A DNA stretch of 64,000 nucleotides, from the NCBI GenBank assembly GCA_001179505.1, contig CDMY01000290.1:40279-104278 (forward strand). The letters run 5' to 3'. A model generated the notes under the pieces. That model was not told the origin of the DNA. It worked only from the letters and a program-made list of their open reading frames with translations, and ran no database searches. Both the position numbers and the translations under genes were made by a program. This document shows, piece after piece, positions 32,152-43,510 of the stretch (the stretch's first letter is position 1; the number at the start of each line of letters is the position of its first letter). Source of the DNA: Vitrella brassicaformis. Its lineage: Eukaryota; Sar; Vitrellaceae.

Positions 32152-33038
32152 CCTGACGACAAGACACACACACACACAAACACACACACCGTGCTCCAGG
32201 ACGGCCCTTCCGTGAAGGCGGCATTCGCGATGCGCAAGAGGGACAAACATACACACGTGGCGGCTGAGGATGTAGGCTTGCTGCCATTTCTGCCACTCAT
32301 GTATTTTCTGGTCATTGATCCTTCCGCGTGCTGACTGTAATCCGTTTGTGTGGATGTATGTTCGTATGTTGGTATGTGTGGGTGTGTTTTTTCGGCCCAT
32401 GTATGTATGTATGTATGGTGTGTGTGTGGCGTCCACCGCGGACTTGAGGCAGATAAGTACTGCTGTGCATAGGATAGCATAGCAGAGGATAGCATAGCAG
32501 AGGGGGAGAGGAGAGGAGACCACGTGTCTGTCCGTTTGAATCAGTCAGCTGCCATGGGATTGATCAATACGATCGATATGCACACACACCCCTACACACA
32601 AGTGGACACCAAAACGGCCGACACTCACTCGGGTAAGTCTATACGCACCCGCACACACGAGCCACGTACTGACACAAAACACGCACGAGTCACGAGCAGT
32701 GGATGACCGATCGCTCAGGGCTGCCTACCCACTCCTACACACCATGCAGAGACACTGACAGAGAGAGATAGCTAGACATCAAGAAAGAGGAGGGAGGCTC
32801 GCTAGCATTGAGACAGGTCAAACCACACCGCCCGCAAACACCGGCACGCCGCAGCCACCAGTCAGTGTGTCGGGTATGCAATCGATCAGTCAGTCAGTCA
32901 GTCAGTCAGCACGAGGAGCACCTACCTGGCAATCCATTCATCAGTCGAGTCGTCCAATCCACACATCCAATCCACCATTCGAGAGCCCTGAGGTGCTTTG
33001 ACCTCAGCGCCACAAACACCCACCCATCCGTCCACCAT
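32152..33038. other. Convergent 3' spacer
   Basis: The spacer lies between VIPP1 and the secreted repeat protein. It holds (CA)n after 32165, (GTAT)n near 32400, a tandem of the unit GGATAGCATAGCAGA at about 32468-32502, and (CAGT)n near 32885-32910. No gene was recognised. Confidence 0.65.
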
Positions 33039-34037
33039 CTAGTCCTCCGCCGCGGCGGCCACCGCCAGGATGTCCTCGTCCAACTCCACCTGCTCCTTGT
33101 CCAGCGCATCAGGCAGGAACGCGTTGATGATATCAATCAGGTTCTCCTCGAACGAGAAGATCAGCAAGTCCAGCGCCGTCTCGCCAATGTCAATGTGCTT
33201 CTGCGTCTGCTCCGTGAGGAACGACGCCACATTCTCGGGCGCCCACGCGTTGGCGATGATGCCGACTGGGCCGGGGCCGGGCTGGATGGGGACCAGCTCC
33301 TTGAACTTTGCCCTGTCCTGGGGGATGAGGGTCTCGTTGATGGCCTTGACAAAATTATCGATGGGGAACTTGCTGAGAGGCTTGATGTCCACGCCATACA
33401 CAGGGGACACTTTGTCATCGCCATCCTCGTTGGGGAACTTCTCGGCGAGGTCCTCGGTGAGCTTCTCGAGGCGGTAGTTGTTGAGGTTGACCAGCTCCAG
33501 CCCCGCCGACACCGTGCCAGCCGTGTCGCTCACATGCTCCAATGCGCTGTCGATGATCTTCTCGGGGTGCAGTGACTCAAGCGTCTTGTCCACTGCCGCA
33601 CCGACAGCCTTCGTGGCGACAACATCGACAGCCCCAAGAGCGCCCTTAGCAACGTCGCCGGCGGCGGCGACCTTGCCAGCCGTGTCGCTCACATGCTCCA
33701 ATGCGCCGTCGATGATCTTCTCGGGGTGCAGTGACTCAAGCGTCTTGTCCACTGCCGCACCGACAGCCTTCGTGGCGACAACATCGACAGCCCCAAGAGC
33801 GCCCTTAGCAACGTCGCCGGCGGCGGCGACCTTGCCAGCCGTGTCGCTCACATGCTCCAATGCGCCGTCGATGACCTTCTCGGGGTTCAGTGACTTAAGC
33901 GTGGTGTCCACTGCCGCACCGACAGTGGCGACACCATCGACAGCCTTGCCGGCGGCATCGAGGAAGTCAGCGACCTCACATTGCGCCACCAGCAAGGCAC
34001 TGGCGACGACGAGCAGCGTCAGCGCCGCACGGGCCAT
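33039..34037 (-). CDS. Secreted protein with 53-residue tandem repeats, unknown function
   Basis: A single long exon of 332 codons. The start ATG 34037 gives MARAALTLLVVASALLVAQC, a strong signal peptide; the open frame upstream starts only with GTG. Residues about 20-200 are an alanine/valine-rich repeat of 53 residues containing HVSDTAGKVAAAGDVAKGA and GAAVDKTLESLHPEKIIDG; two copies are nearly identical in DNA and a third is diverged. The C-terminal half is different: FPNEDGDDKVSPVYGVDIKP, VKAINETLIPQDRAKF, an amphipathic segment ALDLLIFSFEENLIDIINAFL and an acidic end. The repeats suggest long helices, possibly lipid- or surface-binding. No family was recognised. Being intronless sets it apart from nearly every neighbour. 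Confidence 0.8.
   Translation of the reverse strand: MARAALTLLVVASALLVAQCEVADFLDAAGKAVDGVATVGAAVDTTLKSLNPEKVIDGALEHVSDTAGKVAAAGDVAKGALGAVDVVATKAVGAAVDKTLESLHPEKIIDGALEHVSDTAGKVAAAGDVAKGALGAVDVVATKAVGAAVDKTLESLHPEKIIDSALEHVSDTAGTVSAGLELVNLNNYRLEKLTEDLAEKFPNEDGDDKVSPVYGVDIKPLSKFPIDNFVKAINETLIPQDRAKFKELVPIQPGPGPVGIIANAWAPENVASFLTEQTQKHIDIGETALDLLIFSFEENLIDIINAFLPDALDKEQVELDEDILAVAAAAED
33541..33995 (-). repeat. 159-bp in-frame tandem repeat in secreted protein
   Basis: Units begin at about 33541, 33700 and 33859 (shared start aatgcgc.gtcgatga). The first two are almost identical over 159 bp (53 codons); the third is diverged and shortened. The pattern indicates a recent unit duplication. Confidence 0.85.
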
Positions 34038-34348
34038 CGCTGAAGAAAGAGATAAATGAATCGATGTGGCGAAGTCGGCGCAGGAGGGGAAGGCTCGCGC
34101 TCCTGCGGCGTCAGGGATGGTCAACAACGTCGTCTTCCTGGCGTTTTGCCGCCTTCCGAAACCCAGCACTGTAGCCCGTACGGGTTTACAAATTTACACA
34201 TCCCTTCTCATTCTGGCACACGTCTCACCCACGCTCTCCCAAGAGAGGGATCAAGCGCAGGAAGGGAGAGGCCGTGGTTTTGCGTGGAGGCGACAAAGTG
34301 CCCCTGGCTTGCCTCTCACTGAGGCTCTTCAGTGTGTGTGTGTCAGTG
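34038..34348. promoter_or_regulatory. Divergent promoter of two secreted-protein genes
   Basis: The 311-bp gap contains GGCTCGCG (34092-34099), two bases off AGCTCGCA, and a GCGTTTTGCCG element near 34141. No exact octamer was found. Confidence 0.45.
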
Positions 34349-35844
34349 ATGATGAGAGCGGCAGCGTTGATCTGTGCGTGCCTCGTGTCGTCATGCTGGG
34401 CACAGCTCCTCCCGAGAGGCCGGGCTGGGGAGGGTATCCTGGGAGGCCAGAAACGCATCAAAGAGTCCCGGTACGTGTCACTGCCATGCCGCGCATTACT
34501 CCCTCTTGGCTGCATGAGCTGCTGTCCATCTGTCTGTGTGTGCAGGAAGGTTGATATGGCCAAGTGGGGCATGCCAGGAGTGAAGATCGGCATCGACGAG
34601 ATGATCAAGAACGGGCCCACCTTCAACAAGCTCAAGGAGATAGCGGAGCTGCCATCGGACCAGATGTTCGACGCCCTCGCGTCGGAAAGGGGGCAGCGGC
34701 TGGTGAGCAGCCTGTTCGAAAACCTGAGGCCACAGACGGCTGGCGACATCGTCTCGCAGCTCCTCACTCAGACCACACCCGAACAGGCCGAGCAGGTCAG
34801 TCAGGCAGGGCCCTCAGCTGTTGTTTGGGTGCGGCATTTATCCACTGGCTGTGCGCGTGTGCAGATGGTTGAGACGGTGATGGAGAAGCTGGAAGACGAG
34901 GAGACGCCCCAGATGCTGGAGGAGCTCGTCGACAGACTCAACGAGGAACAACTGCAGGACATTGTCGCCACTTTCGTCGAACGGGTGAGTGAGCTCACGG
35001 CAAGCACGCATCACAGTGCGGCCATCACCCCCCTGTTGTGGCGTTCCGTCAGGTCCCGTCAGAGCCTATAGCCGAGTTCGCCAAGGCGTTGGCATCCATT
35101 GATGAGGAGAAGATCGAGAAGGTCAGTCAGCACGAGCCAGCCAGGGAACACGCATCCTCACCGCATTCGTCACCTCTGTGTGCGCCAATGTGTCGTGTCT
35201 GCAGAGCGGTTTGGATCCCGAGAAGCTGAGGCCCATCTTGGCCAAGCTCCTCGACAGTATCGATGATGAAGACTACAACAAGCTCGCCGGCGCCATCGAG
35301 GAGGCCCTCCCCCCATCCAACCTTGGGGGCGTCCTGGCGGCCACTCTCCCCTCTCTTCAGACCAACTCACTCCTCTTCGAGCGCACTCTGCGCACCATCT
35401 TCTCCGCAGAGGACACACTCGAGCGGTCGGCACCCGCCACGGCTGACGCGGATGAGAGCAAGAATCCGCTAGAGAGGACTCGCAAGATCCTGGAGGAGAC
35501 GCTGCTGCAGGCACCGAGCAGCACGGGCAACAAAGTCGTCGCCTTCATCCTTGAGGACTCGAAGCTCGACGCCTTTGCGACACCAGCAGAACGTGAAGAG
35601 TTTGTCAAGTGAGCCAAGAGAGGGAAGAGTGGGGACACAAAAACCGGACTGCACTGATGAGAGCCGTTGTGTGTGTCGCAGGGGGCTGATCGATGACATC
35701 CAGACGAAGAACAAGACGCTGGCTGGCGAGCTGCGGGAGCTCCTGGACGAGGAGGACACAGACGGCAAGACAGCCAGCATTTTGAGCAAAACGAACAGCA
35801 CCACGAGCGCCAGCAACAGCACGGCAAAGGACGAGAAGCGGTAG
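34349..35844 (+). CDS. Secreted acidic helical protein, unknown function
   Basis: Six or seven exons encode about 390 residues. The start at ATG 34349/34352 gives MMRAAALICACLVSSCWAQ, a signal peptide. The mature part is acidic and helical with repeated short helix-turn units: QRLVSSLFENLRPQTAGDIV, QLLTQTTPEQAEQMVETVM, PQMLEELVDRLNEEQLQDIV, PIAEFAKALASIDEEKIEK, LDPEKLRPILAKLLDSID. A final exon is Asn/Ser/Thr-rich (LSKTNSTTSASNSTAKDEKR) with possible N-glycosylation sites, ending at TAG 35842. No family was recognised. It is paired head-to-head with another secreted protein, which hints at co-expression. Confidence 0.8.
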
Positions 35845-36700
35845 CCGAGAAATGCGAAGAGTGTGGGTATCGTACTGGCATGTGTGTGTATGTATGGGAT
35901 GCATACAATGAATGCATCGACTGATATAATGAGGCAGTCAGGCCTATAGGCCTCCCGGCCCAGAGATGAGATCCTTCCCTTCCCTCTCCCTTCCCTCTCC
36001 CTTCCCTCTCCCTTCCCTCTCCCTCCCCTCCCCTCCCCCGCTTCATGTCTGCCTCCCCCTGTGAGGGAGTGTGTGTCTCTTGACAGGCAGGGCCGGTTTT
36101 ACGTGACGTACGTGAGCGTTTGTTGATGGGACACATGAGAGTATGTATGTAATCTGCGTCCATGTGTCGTGTCAAGGTCTGTGTATATTTGCTAGCCTGT
36201 TTTGGATGGGAATAAGAGTAGGAGGGAGGGAGGGGTGGTTGATGGGGTGGGTGGTGGAGAGAGAGATGGATGCGCCGGCCCCCAAAGTGGGAGCTAGGTA
36301 GAGCATAGCACACATTCGATCATTCAGGGCGCATCGACTAAATACTAGGCGTCTATCATTGTGAGGGGATGGCATATGAGTGGGTCCCATGGTGTGTCTT
36401 CGTGTGTGTACGGATGTATGTATGTGATTGAGTGGGTGTCTTGAGCTGAGCTCGTGTGGATTCCGAATGAATGGACACGACACGTTGCATATATTTTTGT
36501 GGATGGATGCTCATTCGTGTTCATAGCAACAAGAAGCCTTCCTGTCGCTTTCATAGCCATGCACACGTCTGTTGTCCCTAGGCTGCTGCGACATAGCTGC
36601 CTACATGTGTGTGTGTGCTGCCGTGGCCACATCATCACCACACGCACCAACATCTCCAAGCTCGCTAAGTGTGATCGAACTCAAAAGCTGCCCTTGCGGC
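35845..36700. other. Spacer with polypyrimidine tandem repeat
   Basis: Bases about 35972-36039 are a tandem of CCCTTCCCTCTC-like units passing into CCCTC repeats, strictly C/T on the plus strand. The rest is GT-rich. No coding sequence was recognised. Confidence 0.65.
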
Positions 36701-36799
36701 GTACGAACCGAGCGGTTCGGATAGGGGACGACGGGCTGATACGCTGGAAAGTTCGGGCAAGAGCGCGTATGCCTGGTGGGCCACAGATTGCTGGGAGAG

Positions 36800-37938
36800 C
36801 GCTCATGCCCCTCCTCCCGAAGCTGCTCCTCCCATATGAGCCGCAGAGCATAGGCGTCGGCAAGCGGCGCTGGATGCACAATACATGTGAATCGTGGGCA
36901 AACGACACACCTTGGGTTCCTTGTCCTTGTAGCACACGAGGACGTCCGTGTAGCCATCAACGTCTTCGGGAGGAAGAGGGCCCTCTCCACTCGGGCGGGA
37001 AACCACGTGGCGGGCATGGCACGGGGCATTGGCGGTGAAAGGCAGGAGTGCAGCGAAACGTCGCCTCTGCGCCTTTCGATTTTCACGTGAAGCCCTCCCA
37101 CATCAGCGAGGCCACTGCAGACAATGTAGATGCCGGACAGCCCGCACATCGGGGGCGGTGCTGGTATGGACAGGCGGAGCGGCCTGGCCGTCCATGGAGT
37201 GGAATGAACGATCAACAAAGTAACTGAAGCGATGGCAACAGCCACCACAACGACAGCAACCGCTACACCTACACCAACGCCGCACACAGCACACACACAG
37301 CACAGCACCGCAGAGCACAACACGTGAGTGAATGCTTATGTGAATGTGTGTTACCTCAGATGATACCTACTGCGTTCGATGGTCTCAATCGTGCTGTACA
37401 AAGAGGCCGGCGGCTGAAAAGTATGCGTGTGTGATGCGGTCATGTGTCGTAGGTCACCGTGTAGCACATTGAGTGGGCTCTCTCGTGGGGCCGGAAGCAG
37501 CTGGGCGGAGCTGCAGTTGTCGCGAAAACACGGGTCAGTGAAATCTGGACACACGGAACAGGGAAATCAGTGTACGGTGACAGCCACCATGAAGCCTGGC
37601 TGGTTCGCCGACTATGACGTGGAGTTCATGGACGTGGACGGGTGGCTGTACATGCCATGCCATGTGGACATTGCTTGACGCGATATGAGCAGGGAAAGGG
37701 CCCTCTCCACTCGGGCGGGGAAACCATGTGGCGGGCATTGGTCGGGGTCAAACACGTCACGGTGAAAGGCAGGAGTTTCGATTTTCACGTGAAGCCCTCC
37801 CACTTCAGCGAGGCTACCATACTTAGACGCTGCGGCTCTGCAGCCTGCTGCACCGTCCTTTGTTGTCGCTCATTGTCGTCGCTCACCAAGAGCTGCAAAG
37901 AGGAAAACCAAGCATAAGATACACCGGATGAATTGCAT
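36800..37938 (-). CDS. Doubtful secreted-protein gene
   Basis: A low-confidence call. On the minus strand, ATG 37938 opens MQFIRCILCLVFLFAALG, an excellent signal peptide, followed by a good donor (CTTG|GTGAGC). Downstream, a stretch containing VGGLHVKIE and WFP.RPSGEGP occurs twice, and one copy continues into EDVDGYTDVLVCYKDKEPK followed by a GT donor near 36912. I could not join the exons in one frame. The pairing pattern of the window predicts a minus-strand gene opposite the RING-CH/FHA gene, which is the main support. It may be a decayed gene. Confidence 0.35.
36972..37117 (-). repeat. Local duplicate, copy 1
   Basis: The stretch from about gaagagggccctctcc to cagcgaggccac matches 37692-37817 in the same orientation, with a roughly 25-bp insertion near 37055. 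It is probably a duplicated exon or exon-intron unit of the doubtful secreted gene. Confidence 0.75.
37692..37817 (-). repeat. Local duplicate, copy 2
   Basis: The second copy of the unit at 36972-37117. Shared blocks are ggccctctccactcggg and gattttcacgtgaagccctc. Confidence 0.75.
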
Positions 37939-38353
37939 GATTGAGGGTTGGTCGATTGACTGCCTGTCGTTGCGCATCTACTGAAACAGGAGTGTGTACG
38001 AGCACATCTCGCTCTTCTCTCCGTCTTCTCCCGCCTTCTCTCGCTTGTTGAAACATGATGATGATGAGCCACTCACTGGCCAATCTGCACAATACTTAGA
38101 GGCAGGAGCGAAAGCTGCAAATTGTTCAGCAGCAGATTTTCATCTCGAGGTGCGAGCTGCTATTCGGCCCACTGTAACGACGCATTTTTCCGCTCTCTCC
38201 CGTCTTCGAAGGACAGCCCCTGAAACAGCTTCCGAGGAGCAGGAGCAAGTCCGACGGAGAGACTGTTCTGCGGCGCGGCGTGAGTTGTGATTCTCACCCT
38301 CTTCTCGGGGTGAAGGTGCGTTGAGGAGAGGCAGGTGGCGGCATCGTCTCAGA
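37939..38353. promoter_or_regulatory. Promoter upstream of RING-CH/FHA gene
   Basis: TGCGAGCT occurs at 38151-38158, 196 bp upstream of the plus-strand ATG. The region is also the likely divergent promoter for a minus-strand gene starting at 37938. Confidence 0.5.
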
Positions 38354-41300
38354 ATGGGTACGGTGGAGGCGGTCGAGGGGCCCATGCCGCCAACCAAGGC
38401 CGCAGGTGCGGGTAGCCAGCCACCCAGTGGCCGAGGGAGACCGCGCGGCTGCACTCTGGTGGTGCGCAGTGCCACGTGGGGCAATGACAGCCACGGCCTG
38501 TTCGACTACGAGTCGAGGAACCTTCACAAGAAGACCTTCAAGGTCACCGGCACAGGTGCGTACGGGAGAGTCAGGGAGGGAGGGGAGTGGACGTGTGCAC
38601 CCGCATGCATCTGCACCATGACGTGCATGCAGCTAGCTCACGGCAGGCAGGCCAACGAGAATCGGTGTCCACCTGCTGGCACGGCGCGGTGACCTGCTTG
38701 CTTCTGTTTTCCTCTGTGTGGTTGGTTTGATCAGGTCCGTGTTTATCGTTTCGTGCAGTGCGTGTCGGCACCGATGTGCAGCTGCTGTCAGAACAAGAGG
38801 TGAGCCATAGGGAGACAGACTGCTGTACACCAGCCACCGTGAATGAGAAAGAAGAGGACACTCACTCACTTTTGTGTCGCTCTTTTTTATGCAGGCGATC
38901 GAGCTGGCCCAAACAGAACGGACCAAGACCCTCATGAGAATAGCGTGGGAGGACGGTGAGCATGCCGCAGACCGATGATGGGAACCACATTTAAAGTTGC
39001 TCTTGTCTGTCTGTGTGTGTCGTTGTTTGTTTCAGGTGCGTACTCCATCAGCCAGGCCGACAAGGGCAGCGGTGGCGGGGGCAGCGACAAGCTGTGGATG
39101 GTGGTGCGGTCCCTCAAGACACAGGGCGTCAAGCTCACAGAAAACGACGTTATCAAACTCGGCAGATTCAAACTCAAGTACCGACTCGCTCACACACACA
39201 CACACACACCACCCCCAAACACTGCACACCGCCTCCTCATCTCATTTCGTTTCGTCCCGTGTCATCCATCGATCAGGGTCAAGGAAGTGGTGGCCACGCC
39301 CAGTCAGGCCGACGCGGCCATCGCCCGCGCATCACACCGGCCTGACGACGACGAGATCGAGACCGTGGCACCCGCCGAGCACGAGCACGAGGAAGAGCCC
39401 AGCGGCGGCCACCCCGAGGACATGGAGGCACATAGCTCCCTCAACCCCTCCCCGATGGTGCGAGAGCCGCCACAAGAGACTTCAGACACCGAGCAGATGG
39501 ACGCGGCGCCCGACAGGGACAGGGATGAGGGTCAGGTCACCCACCGGTCGGCCCACTCGTCGGCGGCCTACTCGTATCTGTCGGTGTCGCCCGTGGCTGC
39601 GACGACCTTCACGCCGATGAGCAACGCCAACACGGCTGTGACGGCCATGACCAACGTGACGGCAGTGCCGCCCACCAACCGGGCCGAGGGGGAGGACGTC
39701 ACGCCCGTCTCGACGCTCGGCGGCCAGCAGACCACGGCGGGGGGCGATGACAGCAGGAAGGCCACCAATGACGAGGAGGCCGTGCAGCTCGTCAGACTGC
39801 TCGGGTGGGTGAGAAGGGGAGGGTCTGCAAACGCACCTCATCAGACGGCCGCAAAATGCAGTGCAATGCGTGTGTGTTTTTGGTGTCTGTGTTGCGTGTG
39901 TTCAGTGCGCTTCCGACGCGTCGTTCTCCGACGAATGGGCAGGCGAACATCTGCCGCATTTGTTTGTCCGAGGGCGGTGAGGCGGGGAACCCCCTGATAT
40001 CGCCATGTCGATGCAAAGGCTCCATGCGATTCGTCCACCTACACTGCCTTCGGACCTGGATGGAGGGGCGACTCAACATCAGACAGGTCAGTCAGCTGAC
40101 TGACATGAGACGAGAGAGACGAGATGGCCTGGATGACCAGGCAGGCAGACCAAGGCAAGGTTGGTTTGTGTTGGTGTGTGCAGCAGGACGGCACCCATGC
40201 GGGCGCAATCTTCTGGCGCACACTGGACTGCGAACTCTGCAAGACGCCATACCCAACATTTGTGGTACAATCCCACGCGCACATAAAGGGACAATGGTCG
40301 ATCTGTCCGTGTGTGGGTGTGTGTGGGTGTGGGTGCGTGTGCAGGAGGCTGACCACAAGAGCATCGAGCTGTTTGCCATCCCGCGGCCCGAGTACCCCTA
40401 CCTGATGCTCGAGGTCATGATGCGACACAGGAACCCTCATACCGGACACGCACAGGCCGGCAGGGGACTGCACATCATCTCACTCGCACACAGAAAAATC
40501 GCCAAGATGGTACACTACACACCCACACGAAGACGCCCACCCTCACGCGAGCAATCAAGGCATGTCTGTCTTTTGTGTGTTGTGTGTGTTGTGTGTATAG
40601 GGTCGTGGTCACGACAGCGAGGTGCGGATCAGCGACATATCGGTGTCGCGGTGTCACGCCACCCTCCGCTTCCACCGCGGCTGCTTCATACTCGAGGACC
40701 ATTTTTCAAAGTTCGGCACACTCGTGGCACTCAAGAAACCATTCAGGCTCGACGTCGGCAACACCATTTCTGTCCAAGTGGGTGTGGTGGAGTGAGTGGG
40801 TCACATGTGAGTGACACGCAGGGCGCCGCATGTGTATTGCGTGTGTGCAGGTCGGTCGGACGGTGCTGACGGTCCAGGTGAAGCGGTCGTGGCGGCTGCT
40901 GCCCGGGTGCTTCAGGAGGACTCATGGCGTGGGCACAGGTGAGGAAGCCCCAGGCAGGGGACGGACGCACTGCACCAGCCAGCAAGCACTCACTGGATGG
41001 GTGGAGTGTGTGGTTTGTGTGCGTGTCGTGCAGATGTCGTGACGACGGATCAGCCGATCGGCAACTTGGCGTCGAACGATGCTGCATCGGGGCAGCGGAG
41101 GCACCTCTTTGCGCCGCCATATCGATTCAACGGGTGAGGAATGAGCCATCCCAGATACATCTCTTGCACACCGAAATACTGCCTTTCTCTTTCAGAAACG
41201 GTCGCGCGGTGCCATTCTTCAACAATCGTCGCCGGGCGCCCCAAGCAGAGGACCCCACACCAGACGACGATGACGAGCAGCAGCAGGAGCCGGCCCCCTT

Positions 41301-41673
41301 CCACCAGCAGCATCCCCTCCAGCTCGCCCTCCCTGCCGAACCAATCATGCCCATGCCTATCATCCACCACCCCCACCCTCCTGCTGACGCCACGCCCCCC
41401 ACCACACACCACCTCGCCCACCAGAACACGGCACACGACGATCTGCACCTGGGCACCATGGCGAGGCTGCATCTGGCTGACGAGGATGAGCATGGCCATG
41501 ATGACGATCAACAGCATCAGGGTGAGGGAGAGGGCGAGCATGAGAGTGGAGATGACGAGGGGGATGGCGTGGCGGCCACTCCGACTGGTTTCACGCCCAT
41601 GGCTGCGACGGCTGTCATGCTGGCGATGGAGAGCATGGGCAGCAGGGGGCTGCGGGATGCTGTCAGCCAGTGA
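38354..41673 (+). CDS. RING-CH (MARCH-type) and FHA domain protein
   Basis: About 10-11 exons encode roughly 800 residues from ATG 38354 (MGTVEAVEGPMPPTKAAG). An N-terminal region (LVVRSATWGNDSHGLFDYES, WMVVRSLKTQGVKLTENDVI) may be a divergent beta-sandwich. A long polar, acidic linker follows. Next is a C4HC3 RING-CH: ICRICLSEGGEAGNPLISPC and RCKGSMRFVHLHCLRTWM, then after an intron FWRTLDCELCKTPYP, supplying the zinc ligands. Then an FHA domain: GRGHDSEVRISDISVSRCHA and GCFILEDHFSKFGTLV, a phosphothreonine reader. The C-terminus is Gln/His/Pro- and Asp-rich. RING-CH proteins are E3 ubiquitin ligases; FHA would recruit phosphorylated partners. No membrane segments were found, unlike typical MARCH ligases. 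Domain calls are firm; role is inferred. Confidence 0.88.
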
Positions 41674-43510
41674 CTAACGGAGGGAGGGAGGAGAGGGAGG
41701 GCAGGGAGGGTGTGGGTGTAATATAAGGGGCCGGGGTAATTGGCGGTTACTAGTTGAATGATCAATGATCTGAATTCGTGGCTTTGTATTGTTTTGTCTG
41801 TCGTCTTGTTCTGCTATGAAGTGTGGGTGGCGGTGGGGACGGCCGTGGGGGGCGGTGGGGGCTGGCTCGCTTTTGCTTCTTGCATTGTCTTGTCAGTCAG
41901 TCAATGCACAGAACAATCGGCACAACGTGCACAAATGAATCCCTGCATCGATGCGGGCAGTGGCGGTCTCCTTGTCTGTCTTTTTTTCCTCCTCTTCTTT
42001 CTACCACTCCTGCCCCCCTCCCCCCTCCCTCCTCCNNNNNNNNNNNNNNNNNNNNNNNNNNNNNNNNNNNNNNNNNNNNNNNNNNNNNNNNNNNNNNNNN
42101 NNNNNNNNNNNNNNNNNNNNNNNNNNNNNNNNNNNNNNNNNNNNNNNNNNNNNNNNNNNNNNNNNNNNNNNNNNNNNNNNNNNNNNNNNNNNNNNNNNNN
42201 NNNNNNNNNNNNNNNNNNNNNNNNNNNNNNNNNNNNNNNNNNNNNNNNNNNNNNNNNNNNNNNNNNNNNNNNNNNNNNNNNNNNNNNNNNNNNNNNNNNN
42301 NNNNNNNNNNNNNNNNNNNNNNNNNNNNNNNNNNNCCAACCTCTCTCGCCCCCCTCCCTCTCTCGGTGGGCAGCTGTCAGAGCACCCCCACCAATCCCCT
42401 GTGGGTGGGCGGGCGGGTTTATGTACACCGATCGGTACCTTTTTCCCTCTCTAATCGCACCCATTTGGGGGTGGATGGATGGATGGATAAGTGGGTTGGT
42501 GAGTGCTTTGCTGTCCTCTGTTGCGTGGGTGTGGCTGGGTGTGTGTGTGTGTGTGCGACCGACGTGTTGCATGGCATTGCCAATCAGTGGGTGGATGGAT
42601 GGATGGATGGATGGGGATGGGGTACATTGCATTACACACACGGCTTGGCTGGCTTGGCTGCCATGATGCATGGATGTCTCGACACACACATACAATACAG
42701 TGGGATCGACCACTCACTCACTCAGTCACTCATTCATTCACGCCTTTCTTTACAAAGGTGGAAAGGCGTCACCCATTCATTCATTCTACCCATCTCACTA
42801 CCAACAATGATTCAGTCAGTGCATGTGTGTCCCTCCCTATGTCAGTCAGCCCTAGCCTTGCCCTGCCCTGCTGCCCTGCCCTGCCCTGCTGTCTGTAGTC
42901 TCTCCCCCTCTCTCTCTCCCTATTGTTCCCTTTCTTGCGCCTGTCTGTCTATATCTGGCTGGCTGGCTGGCTGGCTGTCTGGCTGTGAGTGAGTGAGTGA
43001 TCCCTTTCTGGGCCCCCTCTTTTTGCATGGCATGCAGGACAGGCACGGTGTGTGGGTGCACGGCTGGCTGGCTGGCTGGCTGGCTGCATGAACGTGGTCT
43101 ATTTAACCCGACTGACTGACATGGTGTCCGTGTGGTGTGTGTGTGCGTCCGTGTGCATTTCACATGTGCCACCCGCCCGCCCACCAGCCCACCCACAGGC
43201 AGGGGATTTGGTGGGGGTGCGTTTATTGATTGTTATCATTCTTTCGTGCATTGATTGTTATTGTATGACGAGACCAAACGTTGTGTACGCTCAATGAGAT
43301 TTCTTTGTACGCACAACACATAATGGATCGGATCTATCATTGATCGGATCGGCACACATACGCCACACACACACACACACGCCACACGCCACACGCAAAT
43401 GCCAAGGTCCAATGTCCACTGTCCACACACACTAAGCCCTTCTCAACAAACAAACACACACTCTTCTTCGTCCATTCATCGCCTCGGCTCTGTGAGGCCT
43501 CCGTGGCTAT
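41674..43510. other. Long convergent spacer with assembly gap
   Basis: Bases 42036-42335 are N. Flanks are low complexity: (GGAT)n near 42475 and 42595, (CCCTG)n near 42860, (GGCT)n near 42957 and 43065, (CA)n near 43370. Nothing coding was recognised on either side of the gap. Confidence 0.75.

Noticed and set aside
36601-37323. 240-codon minus-strand frame with a Val/Ala-rich hydrophobic start
   Set aside because: The hydrophobic stretch is translated GTGT/GTTG repeat sequence and the frame crosses a duplicated block. It is more likely spacer or intron than a membrane protein.
41758-42992. Open frames of 270-389 codons across the N gap
   Set aside because: They are open only because N codons are not stops; the flanks are microsatellite.
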